Positions 11,382 to 22,560 are shown, numbered from the stretch's first letter. The stretch: DNA of 64,000 bases from Isochrysis galbana (GCA_018136815.1 CM030932.1:2316234-2380233), one strand, 5' to 3'. Translations and numbers: made by a program. Notes: generated from the sequence alone by a model not told the origin.

Positions 11382-13041
11382 AAAAAAAAATCTTAAAAAA
11401 CTTGCCGCTACGTGCACGGCGCACGGCGTGGGGCAGATTGCTAGTGCTACTCCCAACTACCCCCCCTTTCCTATCACTCCCCTTCCCCCCCCCCCCCCGT
11501 TCCCTTTCCACAAAATGGAGGGGGGGGAGGCCGCGCGCGCTGCTTCGACCAGGGGCGTGGGACAGAGGGGGTAAGAGTGCGTGGAGACCTTGCTTGGGTG
11601 TGCTTTTCCGCCCCCTTTGGGGTCGGTCCTCTGAAGAAAACTTCTTCCTAGTTCGGGGAGTTCAGGTTATAATTCTGATGCCTAGTTCGGTCGCTACTTG
11701 CGCCAAGTCGTTGGAGATCTCCAAGTTAAAATCTTTATCTACCGAGTATAGCGGGGAGATCATCCTGCGCAGGTGCTTGTTACTCGGGGCGTGTAGTCCG
11801 AGTCGTTCTCTATCAGCTTTAAGGCGTTGGAAGAAGCCTACCTTCGCCTTGACCAACCAGTGGAACCTCGAGAATATGGCCCTTAGGATGACTGTTGTCG
11901 ATCTCGCCTCGGCGTTGCCATAGTGTATGTATGTTGTAAAAATCCCGTCAGTATATATCTCCATGCCAGGATACCTAAAAAAAAATCTTCTTAAAATTCC
12001 CCGCTACGCGTGCGGCGTGAGGCAGTGTGCTAGTGTACCTCCCTACTACCCTACCTTAACCCCTGACAACCCCCTTCCCCTTTCCCAGTTCCCTCTTTAT
12101 CGGAGAAGCTGGTTCCGGGGAGGCCGCGCGCGCTGCTTCGGCCGGGAGTTGGAGAGAAGGGGGCTGGAGACTGTGATTCGTCCTGTACGCTAGTGTTGAT
12201 TCGGGTTGCCTTCTATTGTATTTCGTGGGATCTTTATTGATATCCTCCTCGTTTTCTTCTAAGACGCGGTATTAAGTGCCTTAGGTGATGTTACGGATGT
12301 CTAGCCCTCCCGCCGCCTGCAGGAGGTCTTCCGATGCTTCTAGGTTGAACTCCTTGTCCACCGTGTAGAGCGGACTTATCAATTTCTTAAAGTGTTTGTT
12401 ACTCGGGGCGTGTAGCCCCATATTCTCTCGTTGTTTTTTCAGCCTCAGAAAGAACCCGACTTTCGCCGTTACTAATAGGTGGTATCTCGCAAGGATCGCT
12501 CTTAAGATCGACCTAACGGACCTGCCGTCCGCGTTGCCATATTGGATGTTATAAAAGTCAGTTAGGATGTACCTCCACGCCAGGATGCCTAGGTATCCCG
12601 AGGAGGGGTGCGGTCTGTCCACTTGATAGCAGAAAAGTCGTTGGGCTGTTTCGGATCCCGGCCTGAGGCTAATCCCCAGAAGTCCTTCTATGAATTCAAA
12701 GATGGGCTCCGTCGCGATGCATGATGCCAGGTGAGTGGAGCTTTCAGGGGCTATGCCGCAAAAGCGGTCCATGCCAGGATACCTAGATAACCCGAGGAAG
12801 GGTGCGGTCTGTCGACCTGGTAGCAGAACAGTCGTTGCGCCGTCCCGTGTTGCATGCAAGTTGCATTGGGTTTGGTACGTCGCAAAGTTGTTCTATGTAT
12901 GCGAAGATCGCGGTTCCGTCGCGTGACATCGCGCTAGGTGCTAGGTGTGTGGATGACTCGGGGGCTTCCCCACAGAAGCGGCAAGTTGGGTCGCCCGTGA
13001 ACCTGTTGGCCGTTGCAATCCGTCTGTGAAGTATATGCTTG
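11382..13041 (-). mobile_element. 5'-truncated LINE copy, interrupted by a second LINE
   Basis: Minus-strand LINE 3' portion. On the 5' side (13041-12785) the translation gives HRRIATANRFTGDPTCRFC, the CCHC-finger region. On the 3' side (about 11965-11662) it gives the last 100 or so residues of the protein, followed by a 3' UTR and a T run at 11382-11390 (A on the plus strand). The copy is flanked by AACAAGAGTTTTT at 11369-11381 and 13042-13054, a 13-bp target duplication. It was later split at 11,976/12,768 by another LINE insertion. The missing 5' part and frame damage make it inactive. Confidence 0.8.
11977..12767 (-). mobile_element. 5'-truncated LINE nested inside another LINE
   Basis: 791-bp minus-strand insertion flanked on both sides by TCCATGCCAGGATACCT (11960-11976 and 12768-12784), a perfect 17-bp target duplication. 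It begins in the CCHC-finger coding region (ESSTHLASC) and contains the ILAWRYILTDFYNIQYGNA segment and the C-terminus (stop near 12281). Its 3' UTR ends in nine T (plus-strand A run at 11977-11985). The length fits ordinary 5' truncation during target-primed reverse transcription. Confidence 0.85.
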
Positions 13042-13055
13042 AACAAGAGTTTTTT

Positions 13056-13400
13056 TTTAACCCAGCCTCCCCCACCTCCACCTCTAGTCTCTACCCTTGC
13101 ACGATCCGTGCACCGGATGAAACGGCTCAACCCCCGTAACCGACTCAACCGCCGTAACCGACTCAACCGCCGATCACGTAACCGCCACAAAAACAAAACC
13201 CCAACAAGAACAAATGCTTTGCACACCACATAGTCATACCTAGGCCTTGGGTTCACGGCACACATGAAGCCTTGCGCTCTTGCGCTTGCGCTTCTCAGAA
13301 ACTCAGATGGCATCCAGCCTGCTCACAAAAACAAAACTCACACCTAATTCGCCGGTTCTTTCGCCCCATTCAACGCCCCCAACAAACCGTCGCCGCCCTC

Positions 13401-13402
<2 letters not shown>
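13056..13402. other. Upstream region of the ankyrin gene
   Basis: Contains a small triplicated CCGTAACCGACTCAACCG motif at 13133-13175. Otherwise nothing is recognised. Confidence 0.4.
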
Positions 13403-13436
<34 letters not shown>

Positions 13437-13497
13437 CCCTCTCTCTCTCCCCCTGCCCCCCCCCTCCCCCCCCCCCTCCCCGTCCCCTCTCTCTCTG
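13403..13497 (+). promoter_or_regulatory. CT microsatellite abutting the ankyrin-gene ATG
   Basis: A CT run of about 14 units is followed by C-rich sequence and a final CTCTCTCT directly before the ATG at 13498. The position matches the tracts seen before other genes here. Confidence 0.5.
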
Positions 13498-16287
13498 ATG
13501 GCGGGCTCCCCGGCTCCCGAGGTGGACGAGCCGCAAGTGCCAGAGAGGAGCTCGTTCAAGCGGAGCACCGCTCCGCGCAGCGCTCTGCTCCGCCACCTCG
13601 ATGAGGTCAACAGCGAGCTAGAACAGCTTCAGAAGCAGCGTAATAGTGGACCGCTGAGCGCTCCCGAGGACATCGCAAAGTGCCGTGAGCTCGGCCGCAC
13701 CCTCGACGCGTACAAGCGCTCACCGCTTCATATGGCAGCCGCATCCGCTGACGTTGGTCTGCTGCGCAAGCTGCTGCACCAGCCCGAGTACGCGTCGCTC
13801 GTGGGCACGCGCGACGAGATCGGGTTGACGCCGTGCCACCACGCCGCCGCCGTCGGCCGGCAGGTCACCTTGCACCTGCGCTCGCGCGAGACTACTCTGG
13901 ACCCGCACACAAAGCAGGAGCTCTTGAATGAGCTTGTCAGTTTCCTTGGTGGCCTCCTTGACGAGGGCTCTGACGCGCACGATGCACTGATAGCGAGCCG
14001 CGATGCTGCGACGCGCGCCGTCGCTCTCGCAACGACCGCCCGCACAGAGGTGGATTCCGAGACGTGGAGCGGGATCGAGGCGCCGCTATGGTTAGAGCTT
14101 CCGGAGGAGGAGGAGGCTGGGCTCACTCCAGGCGTGTGGGTGGATGTGCAGGCCAGGCTTTTGCCGACGCCCGCCGTGGCCGAGCGGCGACCGCCGCCGC
14201 CAGCGGAGCCGCCCGTAGTGGCGGGCGTTGCGGCAACACCTTTGCCTATGAAGAGCACTCGCACGTCGACTGCCGGACTGGCGCCCACGGCCCCACCTGC
14301 ACCGCCCGAGCCACCCTCTATGGCCTCCACGTCCTTGGCCGGTACGACTGCCCTTGAGCTCGCAGAGACGGCGGCTGAGAAGGTACCGATGCTGGAGATC
14401 CTCTTGCGGCACGAAGGGGACGCTACTGGCGCCGTCCGGTTGAGGGAGGCCCCAGGCAGGTTGGTGGTCGGGGCGAGGCTCTCGGAGGCCGTCGCTGCGC
14501 TGCGGTACGTGCTCGAGGAGCCACCTGTGAACGTGGGGAACGAGCGTGTGCCACCCGAATTGTGGAATGGCGCCCTTGCTGATGTGGCTGCACCCCCGCG
14601 CCTCGCACTACACGGCATTCGCATCATCAACTCCTCGGCATCCGCCATCGCACTCGGCCCGAGAGCTTTGTGGGTGCAGGCCGAACTACTCGGAGACGAG
14701 CCCAGCATGGCGCGCGCACTGCTTCGTCGGCCACTAGCATCGACAGCGCGACCTCCTTCACCCAAGCAGCGGCGCAAGCGCTCCTCAACCGCAGAGGCAC
14801 CGCCGCATTCTTCTCCTATGGGCTCTGCCCCGCTCGACGTGCCCGCTGTGGAACTCACACTTCCGGCCAACAATCTACCCGCGCTCGACTCGCTTACTGT
14901 GCGCCTCTCGTTGTGGACGGAGGACGGCAACGCCATGAATTCCGGCACAGAGCCGCGATCAATCCGCCAGCAGGGCGAGTTCCCTAAAGGATGGCGGGAA
15001 ATTGGCGGCGTGCGCATGCCGATTCGCGCGTTGCAATCGGCCTACGGTGGCTTTGGTAGGCTCGTCCTGTCGGCAGGAGGCGATGAGGCCGAGGAGGATG
15101 CACATCCGGACCCGGCAAGACAGGTGCCCAACCCTGAGTCGCCTAGCGATCCTCCGCCTATCGAGGTGGAGGGGGGTGGGCCGAGTGACGCGCCTCCCGT
15201 GTTAGAGCTCGACTGGGCACTACTCGGGGAGGGGCAGTCGGTGGTCGCGCGCCGCAGCCGGACAGCCGCGGCAGGGGGGCCGACGGCGCGTGTGAGCGTG
15301 CCCTTGCACATCAGCGATGGCCCTGCATGCCTCGCCGAGCTCGCGGCCGCCGGCGCGGACATTAATGCCGGAGACCTATCCGGCTCGACGCCCTTGCATA
15401 AGGCGGTGGCTAATGACTGCTTGTGCGCTATCTCGCTGCTTCTACGCGCCGGTGCGGACATCGAGGCGGCAGATTCATACGGCGACCGAGCGCTGCACCG
15501 CGCAGCCGATAATGGGCGGGTTGCCTCTGGCAGCTTGCTGGTGCGGCGAGGCGCAATGATCGACGCCCAGAACAAGGTTGGAGAGGGCGCGCTCCACCGC
15601 GCGTGTGCGAATGGTGAGACACCGTTTGTGTCTATGCTCTTGCAGGCTGGAGCTTCGGTCATCCTGGCCGACTGGCGAGGCTGGTCGCCGCTGCACGTGA
15701 CCGTTGATTCTGGGCAGCAGAAGACTCTAATCGCTCTCGTCTCCTTCTGCAAGGCGCGCCGACTGCCGTGTGCTTTGCTCGAGACTGCCGGTGGCGAAGG
15801 CGCGGCGGCCTACCCCGCCCACGACTCGGCACTCCACATTGGGCTTCGTGCATGCCGCGTGCTAATGCTCAAATGGATGCTCGACCAGGGCTTTGGGCCA
15901 GCCACGCTCGTTGTCAACTCTGATGGCCACACCGCAGCCGATGTGCTCGCCGCGCTGCTTCCAAAGATGGACAAGATTGGTATGAAGAAAGCAGGCAAAG
16001 GTGCTAAGTCGCTATTGCCGGTGCCCGCGGGAGGGAAGGAGGAGAAGGGTGTCAAGAAGAAGAAGCCACCCAAGAATATCTTGCATGGCATCACTGCCGA
16101 GGCCGGCTTCGCCCGGCTCGCGGCGGAGGGTGTCAAGGGACTCCTCGACTTGCAGAAGGTGATGGTACGAGAGGAGAAGGCCGCGGCAGCGCTCGCGGCG
16201 CAAAAGGCGAAGCAAGAAGCGGCGGATGCAAAAAAGCGTGCCGAGGCGGAGGCCAAGAAGGCCAAGGCCAAAGGAGGGAAGAAATGA
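13498..16287 (+). CDS. Ankyrin-repeat protein with central C2-like segment
   Basis: Single-exon gene of 929 aa. A short helical N-terminus leads to one or two ankyrin repeats (RSPLHMAAASADVGLLRKLL near residue 75). A Pro/Ala-rich linker and a segment near residues 360-530 follow; its alternating hydrophobic strands (LALHGIRIINSS, VELTLPANNLPALDSLTVRL) could be a C2-type beta sandwich, which is only an inference. A second block of about four ankyrin repeats spans roughly 600-750 (GSTPLHKAVANDCLCAISLL, GADIEAADSYGDRALHRAAD). The C-terminus is a Lys/Ala-rich helix. No signal peptide or membrane segment. Probably a cytosolic scaffold; partners unknown. The ATG is the first in frame after the CT tract. 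Confidence 0.85.
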   Translation: MAGSPAPEVDEPQVPERSSFKRSTAPRSALLRHLDEVNSELEQLQKQRNSGPLSAPEDIAKCRELGRTLDAYKRSPLHMAAASADVGLLRKLLHQPEYASLVGTRDEIGLTPCHHAAAVGRQVTLHLRSRETTLDPHTKQELLNELVSFLGGLLDEGSDAHDALIASRDAATRAVALATTARTEVDSETWSGIEAPLWLELPEEEEAGLTPGVWVDVQARLLPTPAVAERRPPPPAEPPVVAGVAATPLPMKSTRTSTAGLAPTAPPAPPEPPSMASTSLAGTTALELAETAAEKVPMLEILLRHEGDATGAVRLREAPGRLVVGARLSEAVAALRYVLEEPPVNVGNERVPPELWNGALADVAAPPRLALHGIRIINSSASAIALGPRALWVQAELLGDEPSMARALLRRPLASTARPPSPKQRRKRSSTAEAPPHSSPMGSAPLDVPAVELTLPANNLPALDSLTVRLSLWTEDGNAMNSGTEPRSIRQQGEFPKGWREIGGVRMPIRALQSAYGGFGRLVLSAGGDEAEEDAHPDPARQVPNPESPSDPPPIEVEGGGPSDAPPVLELDWALLGEGQSVVARRSRTAAAGGPTARVSVPLHISDGPACLAELAAAGADINAGDLSGSTPLHKAVANDCLCAISLLLRAGADIEAADSYGDRALHRAADNGRVASGSLLVRRGAMIDAQNKVGEGALHRACANGETPFVSMLLQAGASVILADWRGWSPLHVTVDSGQQKTLIALVSFCKARRLPCALLETAGGEGAAAYPAHDSALHIGLRACRVLMLKWMLDQGFGPATLVVNSDGHTAADVLAALLPKMDKIGMKKAGKGAKSLLPVPAGGKEEKGVKKKKPPKNILHGITAEAGFARLAAEGVKGLLDLQKVMVREEKAAAALAAQKAKQEAADAKKRAEAEAKKAKAKGGKK

Positions 16288-16377
16288 GGTTCGCCCGAGA
16301 GGCGATGGAATGCGTGTGGTGGCGATTGCATCCTCACCGTGGAGAGAGTGGGGCGCGCTTGGTCCTTTATTTCCTCT

Positions 16378-16520
16378 TTAAAAATCTTTTTATTATTCTC
16401 GCCTCGCACGCGACTTTGGGGCTTTGTCGTACAACCACGTCCGCGCACTCTCTCTCTCTCACTCCTCTCAACCTGCCTTGCGGCGACTCCCCTCGTGCCC
16501 TAAGGGTATTTCCTTGTACT
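16378..16520 (-). repeat. LINE 3'-end fragment with T tail
   Basis: Read on the minus strand it contains the AAGGCAGGTTGAGAGG block and ends in GGCGAGAATAATAAAAAGATTTTT. This is the same 3' end as the copies at 32,345 and 48,371. It lies about 90 bp beyond the ankyrin stop and may be transcribed with that gene. Confidence 0.65.
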
Positions 16521-16599
16521 ATTATGTTAGTAGCTACTATTAGTAGGGGTGGGGAGGGGAAGAAAAAGAAACCCCCCTCCATCCTTCCTGGAAGCAAGT

Positions 16600-17016
16600 A
16601 TTTTTTTGTGAGGGAGGGCGGCGAAGAATTCCTCTGCCGCTGCTTGTCTGCGGAGCGGAAAGATGGCGTCCGCCTCGCTCGAGGTGGTCGATCTTCACCG
16701 CGCTCCTGCGGGCGTGTGGTGGGGTGTTGCAGGCTCGCTCGCGACTTGCGCGATCAGCTTGGCCCTGTAGATGGCTCTGCGGGTCGAACATCACGTTCGC
16801 CCGCCGATTGAGCCGAGCTCTGGTGGTGGGCGCCTGAGTGTGCTGTCGTTTGAACCCCTTTTGACCTCTGATGTGTTAGGTGGTGGCCATGGCGGCCGAT
16901 CTCGGTGACCCGACGCGCTCCGACGCGCGTGGAGCGGCTTATCACACCAGTGCGGGCGTGCAAGGCGAGGGGGGCATCGCCTTGTCTTCGTCTTGTCTTC
17001 TTGTCTTGAGTCGAAA
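16600..17016. other. Intergenic, nothing recognised
   Basis: GC-rich spacer with no supported ORF or repeat copy. Confidence 0.35.
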
Positions 17017-17730
17017 GCTTTTGGTGCTTGAAATAGAGGGCGAGGGGGTTTGTGCTTCTTGGGTTGGTTGTAGTTGGAAGAGGGAGTGGGAGAGGGAGTG
17101 AAGAATGAAGAGTTGAAAGAGGGCCCAAGGCTGGGCCCTGAGTTGTAGGTACTTGTGGACCACAAGAGTGGGGTGAAAACGAGGCAGTATCAGTATCTCA
17201 ACATGGGTCTTGAGTCTTGAGTTGAAATTTTTGGTGCTTGAAACAGAGGGCGAGGGGGTTCGTGCAGTTTGGGTTGGTTGTAGCGTTAAGGGGGAGTGGG
17301 AGAGGGAGTCAAGTGTTGAAAGAGGGCCCAAGGCAGGGCACTGAGTTGTAGGTAACGTAGGCACTTGCTGTGGCCACGTCGTATGTGGCGCAGGCCGGGC
17401 ACCGGGCTGGTGACCAAGGACCAAGAACGGTCTCGGTCGGTCTCGCAGCGCACCTCGTCTCGGTTCGGTTCGAAGTTGAGCTCTCCGAGCCTTTGGTGGC
17501 GGATGTTAGATGTTAGCGCGCGTGCTCTGGGGCGCCGCGGCTGCCGATGTCGACGCGGCTTGGGGGCGCGTCGCGCGCATTGGCGTCGATGGCTCGACGG
17601 TTGCTGGTTGCTGGCTATTCCGTATGAGGCCGCGGGCCGGATACCGGGCTGATGCACAAGAACAAGAACGGGCTCGCATCGCGCCCGGCGCCGTTTTGAA
17701 TTTGGGCTCTCCGAGATGTTGTATTTAGGC
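17017..17730 (+). repeat. Two adjacent pairs of diverged tandem duplications
   Basis: A block starting TTGGTGCTTGAAATAGAGGG at 17031 recurs at 17231 (offset 200 bp), including the later GAGTGGGAGAGGGAGT and GAGGGCCCAAGG motifs. A second block starting GTATGTGGCGCAGGCC near 17381 recurs near 17622 (offset about 241 bp) and ends both times in GGGCTCTCCGAG or AGCTCTCCGAG. No coding potential is conserved between copies. Confidence 0.7.
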
Positions 17731-18329
17731 TTGTTTTGCCGTTTTTGTTTTTGGGGTACGAGGTTACGATTAGTTGTGGGGGTGGGGGCTCCCGGGGGGT
17801 CTGGGGCCCAATGGGCAAAGGACATCGAATATGTGCTAGATGGATGTTTTCCGGGTTTTCTACCGCTTCACTTTGGTGTATTTTCTCAATCCTGACTTTT
17901 TTCATTTTTATAGCCTTAGAAGTTAAAATAATGTTCGACCGCCCTATGACAGATGCTTTACAATAAATACGCGAGAGCCTAGACGGACAGGATGGGAAGC
18001 ACTGATTTCACAGGATGCACACATGGTTGGGTTTATTTTGTAGACGGGGAGGATTCGTTAACTCCTTACCGCCGGCCCGCAGTGGGAGGGGAGCACGGTA
18101 CCGAAGCATGCAGGTCAAGAGAAACGGGGGTCGTGAAACTATGCTCGGTTTAGTAGTAACCGCGGTTCACTATCGCTCAACTGCCGAGCGCGCCCGGTTC
18201 TCGCTCTTTCGCTGACGGCAGCACCTCCGGTGCTCCCCCAGCGATCGAGCCCTCTCGCTCCCGTAGAACCGCCACGCACGGCCTCACCGCCGGCGCTCCA
18301 CCCGCGCCGGCCCCGCCCGCGGCTGCGTC
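17731..18329. other. Intergenic, isolated stem-loop
   Basis: AT-richer spacer. Near 18211-18231 is the stem-loop AGCACCTCCGGTGCT, like the stem-loops in the MITE ends elsewhere in the window, but no partner end was found. Confidence 0.35.
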
Positions 18330-18770
18330 ATGCCTGCCCGACGTCCCGTTCGTCCCACGGCTCGTGGCTCGACTGCCAGCCCTCGCCCCCTCCTCACTCC
18401 TTCTGGCCGCACCAGGCTTGTGGACCCTCCTCTTACAGAGGTGGAGGAGGGAGGAGAGGAGGGAGGAGAGGAACCAGATACTCCTGGCTCTGGTTCGCCT
18501 CCCTCCGCTCCTCGCGAAGCTGACTCCAACGAGTCAGAGGAGGCAGCAGAGTCCGAGGCGGAATCTGAGTTGGTGGAGGCCCCAGCGAAACCAGGAGCAC
18601 CCCAGGCTGCTGGTTGGGACCCAGACCGACTGCTCGACTCCCTCATCGAGAGGTTGGAGGAGCGCGATCGAGCGCGCCAAGGCCGCAGCCGCCGGCGCCC
18701 CAACCGCCTGGAAAGTTCGTCCTCCAGCCCCTCACCTCCCACCCCCTTCCAACGGAGCGAGATTCACTGA
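18330..18770 (+). CDS. Hypothetical acidic protein, doubtful
   Basis: 146-codon ORF with a basic Pro/Arg-rich N-terminus, a long acidic Glu/Ser middle and a predicted helix (DRLLDSLIERLEERDRARQ). It matches no family I recognise. Composition could be real (disordered protein plus coiled coil) or a chance frame in GC-rich DNA. It sits about 360 bp upstream of the sulfatase gene on the same strand. Confidence 0.2.
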   Translation: MPARRPVRPTARGSTASPRPLLTPSGRTRLVDPPLTEVEEGGEEGGEEPDTPGSGSPPSAPREADSNESEEAAESEAESELVEAPAKPGAPQAAGWDPDRLLDSLIERLEERDRARQGRSRRRPNRLESSSSSPSPPTPFQRSEIH

Positions 18771-19084
18771 TCACAAGGGGTTCTCATGGAACACGAGAGG
18801 TGACGGACCTCTTTCACCTGTGGAAAGAGAAGGAAGCTAGGTAGAAGAGAAAGAGGTGCGTGGGAGAGAGAAACCGGAGAGAGAGAGACGCGGGGGAAGC
18901 CTGCTGATGGACTCAATCACCTCAGTCGTTCATATAGATAACAACCCGTAGGAGCGAAGGAAAAGGAGGAGGGGGGTCCCCTCGTTTTACGACGTGGTGC
19001 GTGGGAATTCTTCCACCAGATCTTCTTCTTCCTTTCTCTATCCTTCATGTTCTCTTGCCCCTCCCCTCTCTCTTCCCCCTGGCC

Positions 19085-19087
<3 letters not shown>

Positions 19088-19122
<35 letters not shown>
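19088..19122 (+). repeat. CT microsatellite before the sulfatase
   Basis: About 17 CT units ending 8 bp before the preferred sulfatase ATG. It is in frame with an upstream ATG at 19047 and would then encode alternating Ser-Leu. Confidence 0.9.
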
Positions 19123-19126
<4 letters not shown>

Positions 19127-19130
19127 GCCG

Positions 19131-21763
19131 ATGGCTCCGCCCAACTTCCTGCTTCTTCTCGCAGACGACATGGGTTGGGGCGATTGGCCAAACCTTCCGA
19201 CTGTGCACCTGCCCCACCTCGACCGGCTCGCCGCAGGTGGGGCCCGCTTCTCCCAGTTCTACGCTGCCTCGTCGATCTGCTCGCCCTCGAGAGGAGCGAT
19301 GCTCACCGGCAGGCTACCCATCCGATGGGGCGGCGCGGGCGGAAACTGGAAGGGGACGACATTCGGGGCCTCTGCCGTTGGTGGCCTCCCACCACAAGAG
19401 CACACACTCGCTGAGGCGCTCAGGGAGAGAGGCTATGCGACGGCGATGGCGGGCAAGTGGCACCTGGGCCAGCAGACCCACATGCTGCCACGGGCACAGG
19501 GCTTCCAAGAGTACCTCGGGCTGCCGTATTCGACGGATATGGGTTCGTCAGCGTGGGAATTCAAGCTGGCCGAATCCGCGCTACCGCTCCTGCGCAACGA
19601 GGACATTGTAGAGGCGCCCGTCGACCTGGCATCACTCTCGCAGAAGCTGGTCGACTTTGGAACCAGCTTCATTGCCAACGAGAGCAGCAGGTCAGTGCCT
19701 TGGCTGCTGTACGTGGGCTTCCACCAGCCGCACGTGCCACAGGCGCCAGGTCCACGCTGGTGCAACGTATCTGCTCGAGGCCACTACGGGGACGTGCTCA
19801 TGGAAATGGATGACATGATCGGTGCGTGTTCGCATGTCGCGACGCCCTATCGTCCCCTGCCTCACCACATTGCACCTCATGGTAGCCCATCTGTGCGCAC
19901 GTATACTCTCTGCTGACGGCTTGCTGGTGCGGTGCACTGTATGGCTACATCGGGTCTACCGCTCATAGCGCATGCCAGGTGTGATCCTCCATGGCTCGTG
20001 CGGGCCGTGGTAGTGCATACAGGGCGAGATACCCACTTTTGCCCGAACTCTGGTCGCAGGCCAGCTGCTCCTTTCAGTCTCCACGGCAGGTCAGCGTGAA
20101 AAGACGTTGACACTCTTCTCGTCCGATAACGGTATGCCGCTGTCTTCGGGCGATACTGGTCTGCTTCGCACTCCTGGGCTAGTCCTGCCGCATCCACCTC
20201 CAATGCTTGCTCTGCATTCACGCGCTCGTGTTGCACCCTGCCATGCAGGGCCCTGGAAAGATATGGGGGAAGCCGGCGGCTCCGGAGGGCCTCTGAAAGG
20301 GGGGAAGTTCACCACGTGGGAGGGAGGCGTGCGCGTTCCGGCCGTGTTCCACTGGCCTGGGAAGATACCCGCGGGCATTACTATCGATGCCCTCGCCTCT
20401 CTATTGGATGTCTACCCCACGTTCGTCGCCATCGCTAAGGGTAGCGCAGATGGCGCCCACGTCGCCGGTGGCATCCAGGGAGCGGCGCTGCGCTTCAGGC
20501 AATTCATCGACGGGGTCGACCTCACCCAGCTTTTGCTCAATGGCGATGGTGATGGGGCACCGAAATTTGACCGCGGGGGCTGCCTCTTTTTTTATGGCGG
20601 CACGCCTGGTGCCGGTTGCGGGGGGCCGCATCGGCTACGGGCGTGCCCCGGCTTGTGGGCGGTACGATGCGGCCCCTATAAACGTCACTTTGTCACACGT
20701 GACGGGCAGAGGGTCAATCCGAATGTGCTCTCTCACGAGGCTTTCGATCAGACCTTCAATCGCTCTGGCCATGGGGGGCGCTTGATCTATCAAGTCGAGC
20801 ACGACCCGGGCGAGTCCTATCCGCTTTCGCATCATGTGTGAAACAAGCAATGCACGCACGCCGTCTTTGCCGCCGCGTACTGGCTAGACCCCTGCGCTTC
20901 ACTTGTCTGCCTCGGTGCTTTCAGCCGCAGATCACGCCTCGTGCCCTATACCCAATCGATGATTCCGAATCTTGACGTCCCTCTCGCCATGGCAGCCCCC
21001 ATTGGCGGCTCCTGTGAACTCACCTTGCACCTAACTCCAATTCTTGTTTACACCCCGAATCCAATTCTTGCTTTGACGTTGACACGCAGGGGCTACCCGA
21101 CAATTTGCTCGCCGACATGGACCGCGAAATCGAGCGCCATATCGCCACGTTACCCGGTAGGTGATGCCCAGCGCCTCGTCTTGTACCGAAATTGCCGCTT
21201 TTAGTGTTCAAATACCAGGATGGGCGGAAGTTCACGCTTGCCCGTTTATTTGCACCATTTGCACTTCGCGCCTGTACCCGCGTCCCCGCTGCGCTTCCAC
21301 AGCTTGCCATTTTATGGTTCTCCCGTGACGTATGGGCGCTGGCCACCTATCAGTCTAGTACTATCTACATCCCGCTATCCGATTCGTCCTTGTAGGGATG
21401 AACGGAGTGCCCGAGGTGACGAATCAAGTAGCGCTTGGGCAACGGACAAACTTAACCCTTTGCTGCAGTCGCTCTCTACCGACGAGTTCTGACCCCATGG
21501 CGGCCAACGCAGACCCACCCCGCTGGCTCCCTCCATGCACATGCACTCCGGCCAACTTAGTCCCAAGACACATTTGCAAGCCAGTGGTACCGGCTTGCCC
21601 TATGAATTCTGGTCAAACCTCCGCCTGCCACAATAGAATGAGGCTGCGTGTGCCGAATGAACTAGCGCGTGAGCTGCAGCGTCTCGTACCGCGAGTCGAA
21701 TCTCGAAGCAGGGGGAGAACCGGGGAGTGGGAGAGAGGCCGTCGAGGAATACCAAACAACTAA
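19131..21763 (+). CDS. Sulfatase, GALNS/arylsulfatase type
   Basis: Hydrolyses sulfate esters, probably in a secretory or lysosome-like compartment. Five exons join in frame: 19131-19821, 20060-20131, 20249-20835, 21090-21160 and 21469-21763 (571 aa). Family marks: metal-binding LLLADDMGWGD at the N-terminus, CSPSRGAMLTGR with Cys50 as the residue converted to formylglycine, AGKWHLG with the catalytic Lys near 108, FSSDNG (second metal site), and GGKFTTWEGGVRVPAVFHWP. EHDPGESYPLS then leads to a C-terminal helix and a Cys/Pro-rich tail. The start at 19131 gives no signal peptide; an in-frame ATG at 19047 adds 28 residues with a Ser-Leu repeat that might serve as one. The last two junctions are less certain than the first three exons. 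Confidence 0.88.
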
Positions 21764-22070
21764 GTAAAAAGTAAGCTACACACGGAGTATAGCGCGCCTG
21801 TGTCGAATCGAGCCGGTCCCGGAGGGCACTCAGCCTCTCCGTCGCGCGCGAGTGGCGCACCAGCGGCTGGCGCGGCGCTTGGGCTCCCTTCCTCACTTGG
21901 GAGCGGGGAAGAGTTTTGGACAAGGTCGGGCAACTTCATTTTTGAGAAGAACGAACGGTGACGCGCTTGAGTAGAGCACTAGTGTGTCGCATCTGCGAAC
22001 GAATAGATACTCGTTATCATGCTCTCTACTTTCTTCGTTCGGCACGTACAGTTATAATTCTCTGCCTTCT

Positions 22071-22560
22071 CGAACTAATATTATACTTGGTTCGCCCATG
22101 GGAGGGCACGAGCCCCCCCCTCTCTCCACTCCTCCCCTGCCGTGGGGGAGGAACCACTCACCACTCACCCTCTTGGCACGCCTTTTGGCTTTTGGCTTGC
22201 AAGGAGCACACTGCCCTGCTGACCCACTCTCCTCCCCACTCCCCACAGCCCCACAGGCTCGCCTAGATCTAGATCGCGCGTCCTGGCCCGGCGTGGCCAG
22301 CCCATCGCTCCAACCCCTCTCCTCACCCCTTGGTCGACAGGCAGCCAGGAGACAGGTGCAGCATCAGCATCAGCATAGGGGCACCTGGTGCCTGGTTGGT
22401 GCTCAGGAGCGCCAGCGAGGGAGAGACAGGGGAGGCGAGGGCCCAGACCCAACCTCCTCTGCCCCCTGAGCTAGCCTCCTGGAGCCTCTAGGGGGCGCGA
22501 GCAGGCAGCTGGAGGCCTGCCGCAGGCCGCAGGCGCGCCATCGCGCGTGCCGCAGGAGAC
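22071..22560 (+). repeat. SINE-like repeat copy
   Basis: Starts GAACTAATATTATACTTGG, a diverged 5' palindrome, followed by the CCCATGGGAGGGCACGAGCC and CCTGCCGTGGGGGAGGAACC blocks. It runs to a GCCGCAGGAGACGGGAGAG block, then changes to unrelated sequence; no T tail. Confidence 0.7.

Noticed and set aside
13728-15017. 429-codon minus-strand frame
   Set aside because: Antisense shadow of the ankyrin-repeat gene in GC-rich codons.
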